DNA of 64,000 nucleotides from a virus: the IMG/VR virus record IMGVR_UViG_3300050034_000187, positions 124,001 through 188,000 of that record; one strand, 5' to 3'. Position 1 is the first letter of the stretch; every line of letters starts with the position of its first letter. The position numbers were made by a program, and so were the translations under genes. Below the pieces are notes generated by a model that did no database searches, was not told the origin of the DNA, and saw nothing but the letters and a program-made list of their open reading frames with translations. Shown here one piece after another: positions 1 through 7,242 of the stretch.

Positions 1-1
1 T

Positions 2-784
2 AATAAGATTGCAATGAGTTTTCTCCATCAGTATTATAATGCTCCATATGGATGTGGAAAGAGCGTGGTTGCTTCCGAGCATTCCGTGATGGAATTTTCT
101 CTCGGAGAAGAAAATGAAGCGGAAACCGTTTCAAGAATTTTGGATGAGAATCCTATTGGAATTGTTTCTATTGTTGGGGATACCTATAATATTTTTAAGT
201 TTGCCGATAATATTATTGGTAAAGAATTACATGATAAGATTATGAATCGTCCCGATGGAAGTAAGGTTGTAATTCGGCCAGATTCTGGTGAGCCTACGGA
301 GATTGTTTTGTATGTTCTGAATTCTCTTGCAAATAGCTTTGGATATACCGTGAATTCGCTTGGCTATAAGGTTCTTAATCCACATGTTGGCGTTATTCAG
401 GGTGATGGTATGACTCCTTCATCTATTAAGGAATTGTTTGATGTAATTCTTACGCAGGGGTGGTCTGCGGAAAATGTTCTCACTGGTTCTGGCGGTGGGT
501 TGCTTCAACGCATTAATAGAGATAGTCAAAAGTTCGCTATTAAGGCATCTGCTGCGATTGTTGATGGAAAGGTGCTCGAACTATTTAAAGATCCTATTAC
601 TGATCCGGGCAAGAAGAGCAAACGAGGATTTCATTCATTGGTGTTTCGAAATGGAAGTTATCAGACCATTAATCGAGGCCACGATGAAATTGTTCCCGAT
701 GATCTGCTTGAACCTGTATTCGAAAATGGAGAAATTCTTCGTGATCTTTCATGGGATACCATTTGCAAGAATGCCGCACTTTAA
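2..784 (+). CDS. nadV: Nicotinamide phosphoribosyltransferase, C-terminal part (5' end outside window)
   Basis: The frame is open from the first bases of the window, so the N-terminus is missing; about 260 residues remain of an enzyme normally near 450-500. NAMPT/NadV joins nicotinamide to PRPP to make NMN, the key step of NAD salvage. Visible hallmarks are ATEHSVM-like SEHSVM near the cut end, VVIRPDSGEP, GVIQGDG, LTGSGGGLLQ and KDPITDPGKKSKRG, which line the phosphoribosyl and nicotinamide pocket. Phage NadV is known to help rebuild NAD+ after NAD-depleting defences (NARP pathways). The window also carries an NAD+-dependent ligase, which would need such a supply. Identity is secure; the partner PRPP synthetase gene, if any, lies outside. 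Confidence 0.93.
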   Translation, partial: NKIAMSFLHQYYNAPYGCGKSVVASEHSVMEFSLGEENEAETVSRILDENPIGIVSIVGDTYNIFKFADNIIGKELHDKIMNRPDGSKVVIRPDSGEPTEIVLYVLNSLANSFGYTVNSLGYKVLNPHVGVIQGDGMTPSSIKELFDVILTQGWSAENVLTGSGGGLLQRINRDSQKFAIKASAAIVDGKVLELFKDPITDPGKKSKRGFHSLVFRNGSYQTINRGHDEIVPDDLLEPVFENGEILRDLSWDTICKNAAL

Positions 785-808
785 TTAAATATACTCTTCA
801 TATTTTGG

Positions 809-837
809 TTGACATCCTTGTATGAAGAGTATATTAT
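809..837 (+). promoter_or_regulatory. Sigma70-like promoter inside an inverted repeat
   Basis: TTGACA (809-814) and TATTAT (832-837) are separated by exactly 17 bases. The promoter is wrapped by a perfect 12-base inverted repeat (791-802 and 821-832); the -35 box is in the loop and the -10 box begins at the end of the right arm. It would drive the gene at 868. Confidence 0.75.
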
Positions 838-867
838 TGTAATTAATGCGAATATCAGGAAGGTGTG

Positions 868-1431
868 ATGGAATATATAAATGATGCCAAAGAAGCTTCG
901 CGATTAGAGAATGTCAAGGTATGGAAAAATATTAGCGGGAGAAATAAATTATTTCCGAATGAGCAATATTGGAGTTTGATTGATGGAAATTCAAATGAAG
1001 CAGAGTCTCTTCTTAAGTCCGGTGCCATGTACAAATATCAAATGCATGGAATAACCAGAGAGCAAAATGATTTGGATTTATATGTCAGCAAGTATTCGAT
1101 TGATGCATATTGCGGAGATTGGAATACTATTGTAAAATCTATAGGTATCTGCCCAAACGGAGGAATTGTATATTTGGATTCAATTACCAATGTGAATAAT
1201 CCAGAGGCATCCGAACTGGCAAATATTACTATGCAGTATAGTGGATTGCATACGTTAATTTGTGCTAATTATATTGCTGAAAATTATCATCATGGCGGTA
1301 AATTGGATGAGAGAACATTGTTTGAATTATTGACAATCCCGGCGGGATGGACTATGATTAATAATAAGTATTATCCACCAAAAACTCATTTAACTCAGAT
1401 GGTTACATACTTTTTTTGGAGAGAATTTTAA
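868..1431 (+). CDS. Putative methyltransferase-like phage protein
   Basis: A protein of 187 residues. The ATG at 868 follows AGGAAGG; a GTG directly before it is also possible. The middle reads MHGITREQND, then YCGDWNTIV, then GIVYLDSI. This order resembles a phage and giant-virus family of N6-adenine-methyltransferase-like proteins (YWTL..., FHGVDYD..., GDW, IVYLD), with the GDW and LD positions where a Rossmann MTase has its acidic residues. The classical (D/N)PPY catalytic motif is not seen, so activity is doubtful. Its stop overlaps the helicase start (TAATG), implying translational coupling with that gene. The family call is from memory of the pattern and is tentative. Confidence 0.45.
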   Translation: MEYINDAKEASRLENVKVWKNISGRNKLFPNEQYWSLIDGNSNEAESLLKSGAMYKYQMHGITREQNDLDLYVSKYSIDAYCGDWNTIVKSIGICPNGGIVYLDSITNVNNPEASELANITMQYSGLHTLICANYIAENYHHGGKLDERTLFELLTIPAGWTMINNKYYPPKTHLTQMVTYFFWREF

Positions 1432-3374
1432 TGAAAATTTTTAGTTTGAATGTTGATAATTTATTTGATACAAAAGCAATGCCGCATGGTAGGTGGGAAG
1501 CAATTGATGAAGATCTATTGCAGAAAGTGCAAAATAAAAAGAAAATAAATACTGTTGCCTTTTCTGGTAATTATCAATGGCAAGAGGATGTTATTCATAT
1601 GGTGGTGAATAACGATGTTTCTTTGATTAATAGTCCAACGGGTAGTGGTAAGTCGAATATTCTCATGTGTTCTGCGGCAGTTTTATCATCGGTTGGATTT
1701 AAAACTATGATTATTTGCCCCCGCCAATCAATTGTGCATGGTTTTTTATCTAAAAATTTTATGTTTGAAAATAAAGAATACATCGGAAATGTATCGACAG
1801 TATCCAGCACAAATACGTATAATTCTATCAATAATATTAAAACATGGTTATTGAATAATAAAACTTCAAATACCATGGTAACAACTATTCCATCTTTTCT
1901 GGGAGCATTTAATTCATTTTCCGATGAAGAAAAGAATTATTTTATTGAAAATATTGCCCCTAAATTTTGGATTGGAATTGATGAATTTCATCATGCGGGT
2001 GAAGAAGATACCGATGATAATACTACCGAGTTGGGAAAGATAGTCAAAGAATTACTTACAATGAAAATTCGTATGGTTGGCTGCACTGCCACTTATTTTC
2101 GTAACGATGATATGCCGCTATTTCCCGGTTTACATTTTGCTCTATTTGATTCAGTAACTAAAATTGGAAATCAATATGTGCGGGAATTTATTGATCATTT
2201 TTCTACTTTGAATCTTGATAGTTTCACTTTGAATATTTTTGGTTCTGATCTTGACCCAATGGATGATCTAATTGCTAATATTCAAAATGAGCCAAATGAA
2301 GTGCATCTTGTTTGCATTCCGGCACTGCTTCCAACTCATGCATATTGCAATGAAAGTTGGAAAAGCAAAATTCGTTTCTCCTTTAAAGAATTATTTGGAG
2401 ATACCTGCATTGATTTATTGGGAGAAGATAGGCATGATAATTTGAAGAAATTAATTAAGGCAAATTGTGAATATGAAAAATCTAATGTTTTCCCATATAA
2501 GGTTATTTTGTCATGTGATATGGTGCGAGAAGGCACTGATATTATTCCGGCATCTAGATTGCATGATTTGGCTCCTTCGAAAAGTGAAGTGAAGAAGCAA
2601 CAAACTATTGGCCGGGTATTGCGGCGTGACCCTTGGGGAAATAAACACGATGCACAATACAATGTATATTTTGCAAATTTTAATTCTTTTTATTCAGAAG
2701 AACAGCAGAAACAATTAGCATCTGATTTTATCATAGTTGCGATGGTTGGTCTTCTTACTTCATTGGATTATTTTGAACCCCCAACTATTAATCAAGCAGA
2801 TAATAATATATGTGAAGAGGTATTTAACACTTCTGCAAAAGAAGTTAAAAGCTCGTTGATGACGACATTATTGTTAGAGAATGGAGACAAAGAAAAAACA
2901 ATTAATACGGTGTTGCAAAATAATAATATTTGTGGTATAAACAATAGGAAGAGAGCTAAAAAATACCTTGAGAAATTGTGTATTCAATGGGAAAAAACTA
3001 TTGATCAACCAGAAAAAGAAGTTGATAAAATCCCAACTAAGCAAGAAAAAGATAGTTCAACTATTGTAAAGAAACCTTCGGTGTGGTATTATTATCCAAA
3101 TGGAGAAGTACAATACCTAAGTAAATTATATCCAGCATTGATGAGTAGCATTGGAAATTATTTTGGGAAATATACCGAAGGAATTATGCAAAAACTACGG
3201 CAGGATGTGAATTTTTTAAAAAGTGATCGAACGGATGCAATTTATGCAATTTATAAAGACCGATTCTCTGAGCGAAATAAAAAAGGAAAAACTGCTCGTA
3301 ATAGAATGCGATCCAAGGGAATTCACAATATTTTAATTGAGGCGGGAAAACCTGAAAAAGATATTGACAGTTAA
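1431..3374 (+). CDS. Superfamily 2 DEAH-like helicase
   Basis: A protein of 647 residues starting at the ATG that overlaps the previous stop, with GGAGAG as ribosome binding site. Motif I SPTGSGKS is at about 68-75, motif II DEFHH at 184-188, motif III GCTATYFR near 218-225, and motif VI QQTIGRVLRR follows in the second RecA domain. This is a complete DExH helicase core of the UvsW/RecG-like or restriction-helicase type, followed by about 200 residues without a recognised domain that are basic at the end. It may act on branched DNA or R-loops, or move along DNA for a nuclease or methylase partner. It sits between a methyltransferase-like gene and the Cas12-like gene, but the latter has its own promoter. 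Confidence 0.85.
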   Translation: MKIFSLNVDNLFDTKAMPHGRWEAIDEDLLQKVQNKKKINTVAFSGNYQWQEDVIHMVVNNDVSLINSPTGSGKSNILMCSAAVLSSVGFKTMIICPRQSIVHGFLSKNFMFENKEYIGNVSTVSSTNTYNSINNIKTWLLNNKTSNTMVTTIPSFLGAFNSFSDEEKNYFIENIAPKFWIGIDEFHHAGEEDTDDNTTELGKIVKELLTMKIRMVGCTATYFRNDDMPLFPGLHFALFDSVTKIGNQYVREFIDHFSTLNLDSFTLNIFGSDLDPMDDLIANIQNEPNEVHLVCIPALLPTHAYCNESWKSKIRFSFKELFGDTCIDLLGEDRHDNLKKLIKANCEYEKSNVFPYKVILSCDMVREGTDIIPASRLHDLAPSKSEVKKQQTIGRVLRRDPWGNKHDAQYNVYFANFNSFYSEEQQKQLASDFIIVAMVGLLTSLDYFEPPTINQADNNICEEVFNTSAKEVKSSLMTTLLLENGDKEKTINTVLQNNNICGINNRKRAKKYLEKLCIQWEKTIDQPEKEVDKIPTKQEKDSSTIVKKPSVWYYYPNGEVQYLSKLYPALMSSIGNYFGKYTEGIMQKLRQDVNFLKSDRTDAIYAIYKDRFSERNKKGKTARNRMRSKGIHNILIEAGKPEKDIDS

Positions 3375-3392
3375 ATATAAACCTGCTATCAT
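3364..3392 (+). promoter_or_regulatory. Promoter for the Cas12-like gene
   Basis: TTGACA (3364-3369) and TATCAT (3387-3392) have a 17-base spacer. The promoter overlaps the last codons of the helicase gene and lies just before AAAGGA and the ATG at 3414, so the Cas12-like gene can be expressed on its own. Confidence 0.75.
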
Positions 3393-3413
3393 TGAAAATG
3401 AAAGGAATATATT

Positions 3414-5417
3414 ATGGCACTTGCCAAGAACAAAGAAACTTTTGAAGCAAAGATGAAAAAGTATGATGAAATGCGAGAAGATAACGAAAAAAGTGCGCAG
3501 GTATTGGCAAAGATTGAACGTTCTCGGCAGCAGTATATTATGCAAAATCAGGGATTTGCGCAAGAATGCGGTATTAATCTTGGTAATAGTGTTACGCGGG
3601 TTGTAACCTATGCCGGATTTGGACACATTCATGAGGTTAATACCAATCTTACTGGTGAACAATATATGCGGTTGAGTCATGAATATTATAACGATTGTGC
3701 CGAGGCTCTTCAGCCAATGGTTAAAAAGTTTTGGAAGATGATTAATGGACCTATCGGAATGCAATTTCAAAAACTTTCCAATGATATTAATACATTGTAT
3801 GATACAATTCGAAAAATTAAATCAATTGCATTTCTTCAAAAGAATGCCACAGCAGAAATGAAAGAAGTAACTGACAAGCAAATTTCTGATATTAAAGATC
3901 AAATTTCAGTTTTTCAAAATCTGAAGTCGGAAATCATTCTACCGATGTATGATGAACGTCGCCAGAATATGAAAAAGCACGCCGAAGAAATTCTTGCTCT
4001 GAAGGATGAGAAGAATGCAATCATTACCGGCTGCCGCGCCAAGATTCGTGAGCAAAAGCTTTATGCCGGAGCATACAAGGCAATTGAGGCGGCAGTAAAT
4101 GCATCCTATAAGAAAGTAACCGATACCAAGAATATTGATCGGCTTGAAATGCGTTATCGTTATGGCGATATTCGTACTGGCAACCCACCTTCCGAAAGTA
4201 TGCTTACTTATCCTAAATGGGATGGGGAAGGAACAATTTATAGCAATCAGATTTCAGTCAATTATTCTGTCAAGGATATTATGAATCGTATTAATACAAT
4301 TGTACAGATTCGTAAGTATAATCCGCAAGTAGATAATGAAATTTTTGGTATGAAATCGTCATTTACCGAAAAGAAAGTTCCTCTTTATATTGTAGCAATT
4401 GCCGATGCAATGGTGCACGATTCTCGCGGCAAGGCAAGCATTAAAACATGGTATGAAATTCCGATGTTTATGCATCGTCCTCTTTCAGATAATGATTCGG
4501 ATTCTGTTCTTGGGGTGAAAGTGGTTCGAACAAAGGTTGGATTTAAGCATTCCTTTGAGATTCAGTTTTGTATTAAGAAGGAAGTTTTTTTTGATAGAAT
4601 TACCAATAAAAAGAAGGAAGTTTTCATTACTCCCACCTTTGAAACATTAGAAAATAATGATCTTCAATTTTGTACTTGGACAGACAATAGTGGAACTTCT
4701 GGAAATGGCATTATTCCATCAAACCTTTTTGTTGATAAGAAGATGACACAAAATGCTGATTTGCAGCGGCGAATTCAAGAACATCTTTCAATGATGAAAA
4801 ACTATCTTGATAGCAATAAACTTTATAATTCACCAGAATTGCAAGTATATGCTGTTGATATCACGTCTGGAAGAAGTCAGATGCGGTATGCTTTTCGAGA
4901 TTGGACAAATAAACTTATTACTTCAGATAAAAGTAAATATGACGATATTAAGCATCTTCGTTATTACGCCCGGGATCGTCATTTGGAAAAGTCTCCAGAT
5001 GGTAAATTTATTCCATATGGCGGGGATTATGAGGCAATGGTAGATCACATCGCCACTAACATCGGAAAACTATTCCCCACCATGAATCAAACATCTACGT
5101 ATGCATATGCAGCGTTGCTAATATTTAATGAGAGGTTCTCTCATTTGTATACCTTTTATACCGATGCATCAAGTAAGGCAGAACGTCAACGAAAAGAAGA
5201 ATTTCGAAAGTTTGCTAAGAGTATTTGTGATACTTATAATAATGTAACCATCACAAATGTTAATTTTGCAACCCGCCGAATTACTCCAACTCAAAAAATT
5301 ATTGCTCCTTCTATTTTTGTTAGTGTCTTGGAAAGCACCGCTGGTAATAATGGCGTTCGCTTAATTAAACTGAAGGAAAAGAAAGCGAATATCAGGAAGG
5401 TCCGCGCTAATTCATAG
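3414..5417 (+). CDS. cas12: Divergent Cas12-like effector, RuvC residues lost
   Basis: A protein of 667 residues directly upstream of the CRISPR array. An N-terminal helical, charged half (1-240) looks like a REC lobe. From 266 the pattern YPKWDGEGTIYSNQI, then IKTWYEIPMFMHRPL (343-357) and KVGFKHSFEIQFCI matches the WED-to-RuvC stretch I recall from Cas12m and related type V effectors (DGxGRIGVQ..., FPMVMHRPLP..., then a strand ending in IDPGW). At the RuvC-I position the protein reads VFITPTF (403-409), so Asp is replaced by Thr406. The RuvC-II region EEFRKFAKSICDTYNN VTITN has Thr614 where Glu is expected. The chain ends at 667, just after APSIFVSVLE and VRLIKLKEKKAN, before the zinc finger and RuvC-III Asp. 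This predicts a crRNA-guided DNA binder without nuclease activity. A different RuvC register (for example Asp482) cannot be excluded. Family identity rests on remembered motifs plus the adjacent array. Confidence 0.7.
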   Translation: MALAKNKETFEAKMKKYDEMREDNEKSAQVLAKIERSRQQYIMQNQGFAQECGINLGNSVTRVVTYAGFGHIHEVNTNLTGEQYMRLSHEYYNDCAEALQPMVKKFWKMINGPIGMQFQKLSNDINTLYDTIRKIKSIAFLQKNATAEMKEVTDKQISDIKDQISVFQNLKSEIILPMYDERRQNMKKHAEEILALKDEKNAIITGCRAKIREQKLYAGAYKAIEAAVNASYKKVTDTKNIDRLEMRYRYGDIRTGNPPSESMLTYPKWDGEGTIYSNQISVNYSVKDIMNRINTIVQIRKYNPQVDNEIFGMKSSFTEKKVPLYIVAIADAMVHDSRGKASIKTWYEIPMFMHRPLSDNDSDSVLGVKVVRTKVGFKHSFEIQFCIKKEVFFDRITNKKKEVFITPTFETLENNDLQFCTWTDNSGTSGNGIIPSNLFVDKKMTQNADLQRRIQEHLSMMKNYLDSNKLYNSPELQVYAVDITSGRSQMRYAFRDWTNKLITSDKSKYDDIKHLRYYARDRHLEKSPDGKFIPYGGDYEAMVDHIATNIGKLFPTMNQTSTYAYAALLIFNERFSHLYTFYTDASSKAERQRKEEFRKFAKSICDTYNNVTITNVNFATRRITPTQKIIAPSIFVSVLESTAGNNGVRLIKLKEKKANIRKVRANS

Positions 5418-5530
5418 CAAATGACTTAGAAGATATTATGAATTAATTGTAACAAAATGTAACACTACTTGGGGCGGTTCGCGTAATTCATTGCATAAGT
5501 AATTGATTGCACGAGAGTTAAAATGCCGCC
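5418..5530 (+). other. Leader between Cas12-like gene and array
   Basis: These 113 bases hold no gene. GGGGCGG (5471-5477) pairs perfectly with CCGCCCC (5526-5532), the latter running into the first two bases of repeat 1. No stretch complementary to the repeat is visible, so no tracrRNA is indicated. No convincing separate promoter is seen; the array may be co-transcribed with the effector gene. Confidence 0.5.
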
Positions 5531-5710
5531 CCAACAATAGGGTGCTCAATCCCTTTATAGTTGAGACGCTGATATGTATTCGCCCAGTCTTGCCACTCAA
5601 CACCAACAATAGGGTGCTCAATCCCTTTATAGTTGAGACCTAATTTATGTAAAATTTCTATCGGCTCACGCGGCCAACAATAGGGTGCTCAATCCCTTTA
5701 TAGTTGAGAC
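5531..5710 (+). CRISPR. Mini CRISPR array: three 37-base repeats, two spacers
   Basis: Three identical 37-base repeats lie at 5531-5567, 5603-5639 and 5674-5710. They begin CCAACAATAGGG and end TATAGTTGAGAC. Spacer 1 is 5568-5602 (35 bases) and spacer 2 is 5640-5673 (34 bases); the two spacers are unrelated. The 3' part of the repeat folds as CTCAA-(11)-TTGAG followed by AC, the layout of type V crRNA repeats (stem near the 3' end, then the spacer). This agrees with transcription in the same direction as the Cas12-like gene. No cas1/cas2 or cas6 is nearby, so the array cannot obviously acquire spacers by itself. I did not find matches to the spacers elsewhere in this window by eye. Confidence 0.93.
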
Positions 5711-5771
5711 TGACCGTTCCCTCTTTACAATTGAGAGTGAATGGTATATTATTTTTATAGAGGGGAATTAT

Positions 5772-6221
5772 ATGAAAACTGCACACGATTTTACCGGATT
5801 TCAACTCATCGTGGTATTGATGATTGTTGTTCCGTTTATTTTTCTTCCAGCAATGCTGTTTAGCTATTACATGCATAGTACTCTTTTGGTACTTTGCCTG
5901 TTTTTTGCTAGTTGGCCTATTTCTGGGATGTTTACCGCTGCAATGCTTGGCTATTATGTTCGGAAAGCAGCAGACATTAATCGGAGGAATCATGTAGAAA
6001 CTCCTTGCATTTTCTTTCCAAGAATTCTTGATCAGTTGACCAATGGACCAATCTTTGAATGGATTGCGATCTTTTCATGGATGTTTTTGTGCAGTATTGG
6101 TGGATATTTTATTTCTGTTTTCAACTTGGTGGTTTGCCATTGGATGAAGCAGCATATTCGTACCTTGATGGTGACCGAAGTTCAGAATGAAGTTTGGGAT
6201 ATGCGCCAAAATAATCGGTAA
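5772..6221 (+). CDS. Multi-pass membrane protein, unknown function
   Basis: A protein of 149 residues with long hydrophobic stretches at about 10-55 (two or three helices) and 96-125, joined by a short basic loop (YYVRKAADINRRNH). The ATG at 5772 follows AGGGGAA; an upstream GTG in the same frame lies inside CRISPR repeat 3 and is not credible. It is the first gene after the array. No family is recognised; small phage inner-membrane proteins of this kind often serve exclusion or lysis control, but nothing here proves that. Confidence 0.75.
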   Translation: MKTAHDFTGFQLIVVLMIVVPFIFLPAMLFSYYMHSTLLVLCLFFASWPISGMFTAAMLGYYVRKAADINRRNHVETPCIFFPRILDQLTNGPIFEWIAIFSWMFLCSIGGYFISVFNLVVCHWMKQHIRTLMVTEVQNEVWDMRQNNR

Positions 6222-6239
6222 GAATTGTCAAAATCGTGC

Positions 6240-6245
6240 TATAAT
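6240..6245 (+). promoter_or_regulatory. Extended -10 promoter element
   Basis: TGCTATAAT (TG at 6237, TATAAT 6240-6245) is an extended -10 sequence located 22 bases before the ATG at 6268. No -35 box at 17 bases is evident. Confidence 0.5.
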
Positions 6246-6267
6246 AAGGTTATTGAAAAGGAGAAAC

Positions 6268-6483
6268 ATGAATTATTTCGCAGATGGAACACAGGTTACT
6301 ATTCATTCGCTCGGTATTGACACTCCCGGAGAATTCCATGCAATTGTTCGCGGGATTGCTGTCAAGGATAACGTCGAACCTGCCCAGATTTACATTCTGG
6401 AAATGGTTGATGTGATTGATGCCGACTACGAATATCGATTTGCTACGTTTCCTCGTGCTTGCCTTCGGGAAGGATGGAATTAA
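6268..6483 (+). CDS. Small hypothetical protein (71 aa)
   Basis: The ATG at 6268 follows AAAGGAG. The protein is 71 residues, mixed acidic and hydrophobic (MNYFADGTQVTIHSLG...), and looks like a small beta-rich domain: short strands around FHAIVRGIAV and QIYILEMVDVI. Not recognised. The next gene starts directly after its stop codon. Confidence 0.65.
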   Translation: MNYFADGTQVTIHSLGIDTPGEFHAIVRGIAVKDNVEPAQIYILEMVDVIDADYEYRFATFPRACLREGWN

Positions 6484-6708
6484 ATGGTGGATATTATCAA
6501 GTTTGCAAATCCGGTGGGCGTCAGTAAGATAAGTGGATCTGGTGTGGTCACTTCAAAGATTGGAAAGGAGGATACGACCATTGCTGGTGTGGTGCTTTTT
6601 GCAGAAGCAACTCCCTATATCAATCTCAAATTGAATCGAAAAGTGACCATAGAAGAATTACATGGCATTATTTCCGAGCTTGCTGATTTGGAAAAAGCAT
6701 TAAAGTAG
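6484..6708 (+). CDS. Small hypothetical protein (74 aa)
   Basis: Starts at the ATG touching the previous stop, so probably translated by coupling. The sequence is beta-strand rich (GVSKISGSGVVTSKIG, TIAGVVLFAEA) and ends in an amphipathic helix (TIEELHGIISELADLEKAL). No family recognised. Confidence 0.6.
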   Translation: MVDIIKFANPVGVSKISGSGVVTSKIGKEDTTIAGVVLFAEATPYINLKLNRKVTIEELHGIISELADLEKALK

Positions 6709-6737
6709 TTGACAATCTGCTGATTTTTTGATATTAT
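6709..6737 (+). promoter_or_regulatory. Sigma70-like promoter
   Basis: TTGACA (6709-6714), 17-base spacer, TATTAT (6732-6737). It overlaps the stop of the preceding gene and serves the gene at 6766. Confidence 0.8.
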
Positions 6738-6765
6738 TTAAGAGTCCTAGAAAGGGATAATCACA

Positions 6766-7041
6766 ATGACGTATTCTTCTTATGCTACAGAAATGGAAAA
6801 CGGTTGGAATAAGAATGTTATTGGGAAGAAGGCATACGCGCACGGATTGACCCGGGAGACGAAGATTTTGTATTGCGTAGCCAAAATTAATAAGGCTCCG
6901 TATACCATCACAGATCGTACTTCTGGTTTAGTTATCCCCTGTGAGACAATTGAAGAAGCTCGTTCTGAGTTTGGTCGTATTCAGAAGAAGCTATATGCCA
7001 AAGGTTGGAAAACTTCAGATAAGATTTGCAAAATCTATTAA
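6766..7041 (+). CDS. Small hypothetical protein (91 aa)
   Basis: Has its own consensus promoter and an AAAGGGA ribosome binding site. The sequence is basic with several Lys and aromatic residues (GWNKNVIGKKAYAHG, LYAKGWKTSDKICKIY) and has the alternating pattern of a small alpha/beta domain: strand KILYCVAKI, helix TIEEARSEFGRIQKKLY. No family recognised. Confidence 0.65.
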   Translation: MTYSSYATEMENGWNKNVIGKKAYAHGLTRETKILYCVAKINKAPYTITDRTSGLVIPCETIEEARSEFGRIQKKLYAKGWKTSDKICKIY

Positions 7042-7050
7042 GGAGAGGAA

Positions 7051-7242
7051 ATGGATACGAATGATATTTTGGAAGTTCTTCGCGATGCAGAAATGAAGTT
7101 TGTTGCCCTGTATCGGTCGGTCGCTCCCTTGGGAAATTATAATACATCAGATAACTACTGTGCAGATCGCGATGAATCTGTTCAAAAGGTACGGGCCACG
7201 ATTTTTACTTTGGAAAAGGAGATTCATGAAAGAGTTAATTGA
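7051..7242 (+). CDS. Small hypothetical protein (63 aa), overlaps ligase start
   Basis: Starts 9 bases after the previous stop with an AAGGAGAGG site. Mainly helical and acidic (ILEVLRDAEMKFVALY; VQKVRATIFTLEKEIHERVN). Its last 17 bases overlap the ligase start, and the ligase ribosome binding site lies in its final codons, implying coupled translation. Function unknown. Confidence 0.65.
   Translation: MDTNDILEVLRDAEMKFVALYRSVAPLGNYNTSDNYCADRDESVQKVRATIFTLEKEIHERVN

Noticed and set aside
4848-4900. Asp482 (VYAVDITSG) as the RuvC-I residue of an active Cas12
   Set aside because: It lies too close to the C-terminus for the usual RuvC-I to RuvC-II spacing and does not follow the WED strand; Thr406 fits the order better. 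Not fully excluded.
5685-5771. GTG start for the membrane protein inside CRISPR repeat 3
   Set aside because: The first 29 codons would translate repeat and trailer DNA; the ATG at 5772 has a good AGGGGAA site and begins a normal membrane protein.
5436-5993. Minus-strand frames across the CRISPR array that repeat the peptide LNYKGIEHPIVG
   Set aside because: The frame is not kept between repeats (spacers of 35 and 34 bases) and one spacer has a stop in that frame; the identical repeats with unrelated spacers fit a CRISPR array better than a coding repeat.
6225-6245. TTGTCA plus TATAAT as a two-box promoter
   Set aside because: The boxes are only nine bases apart, far from the 17 used elsewhere in the window; only the extended -10 element was kept.
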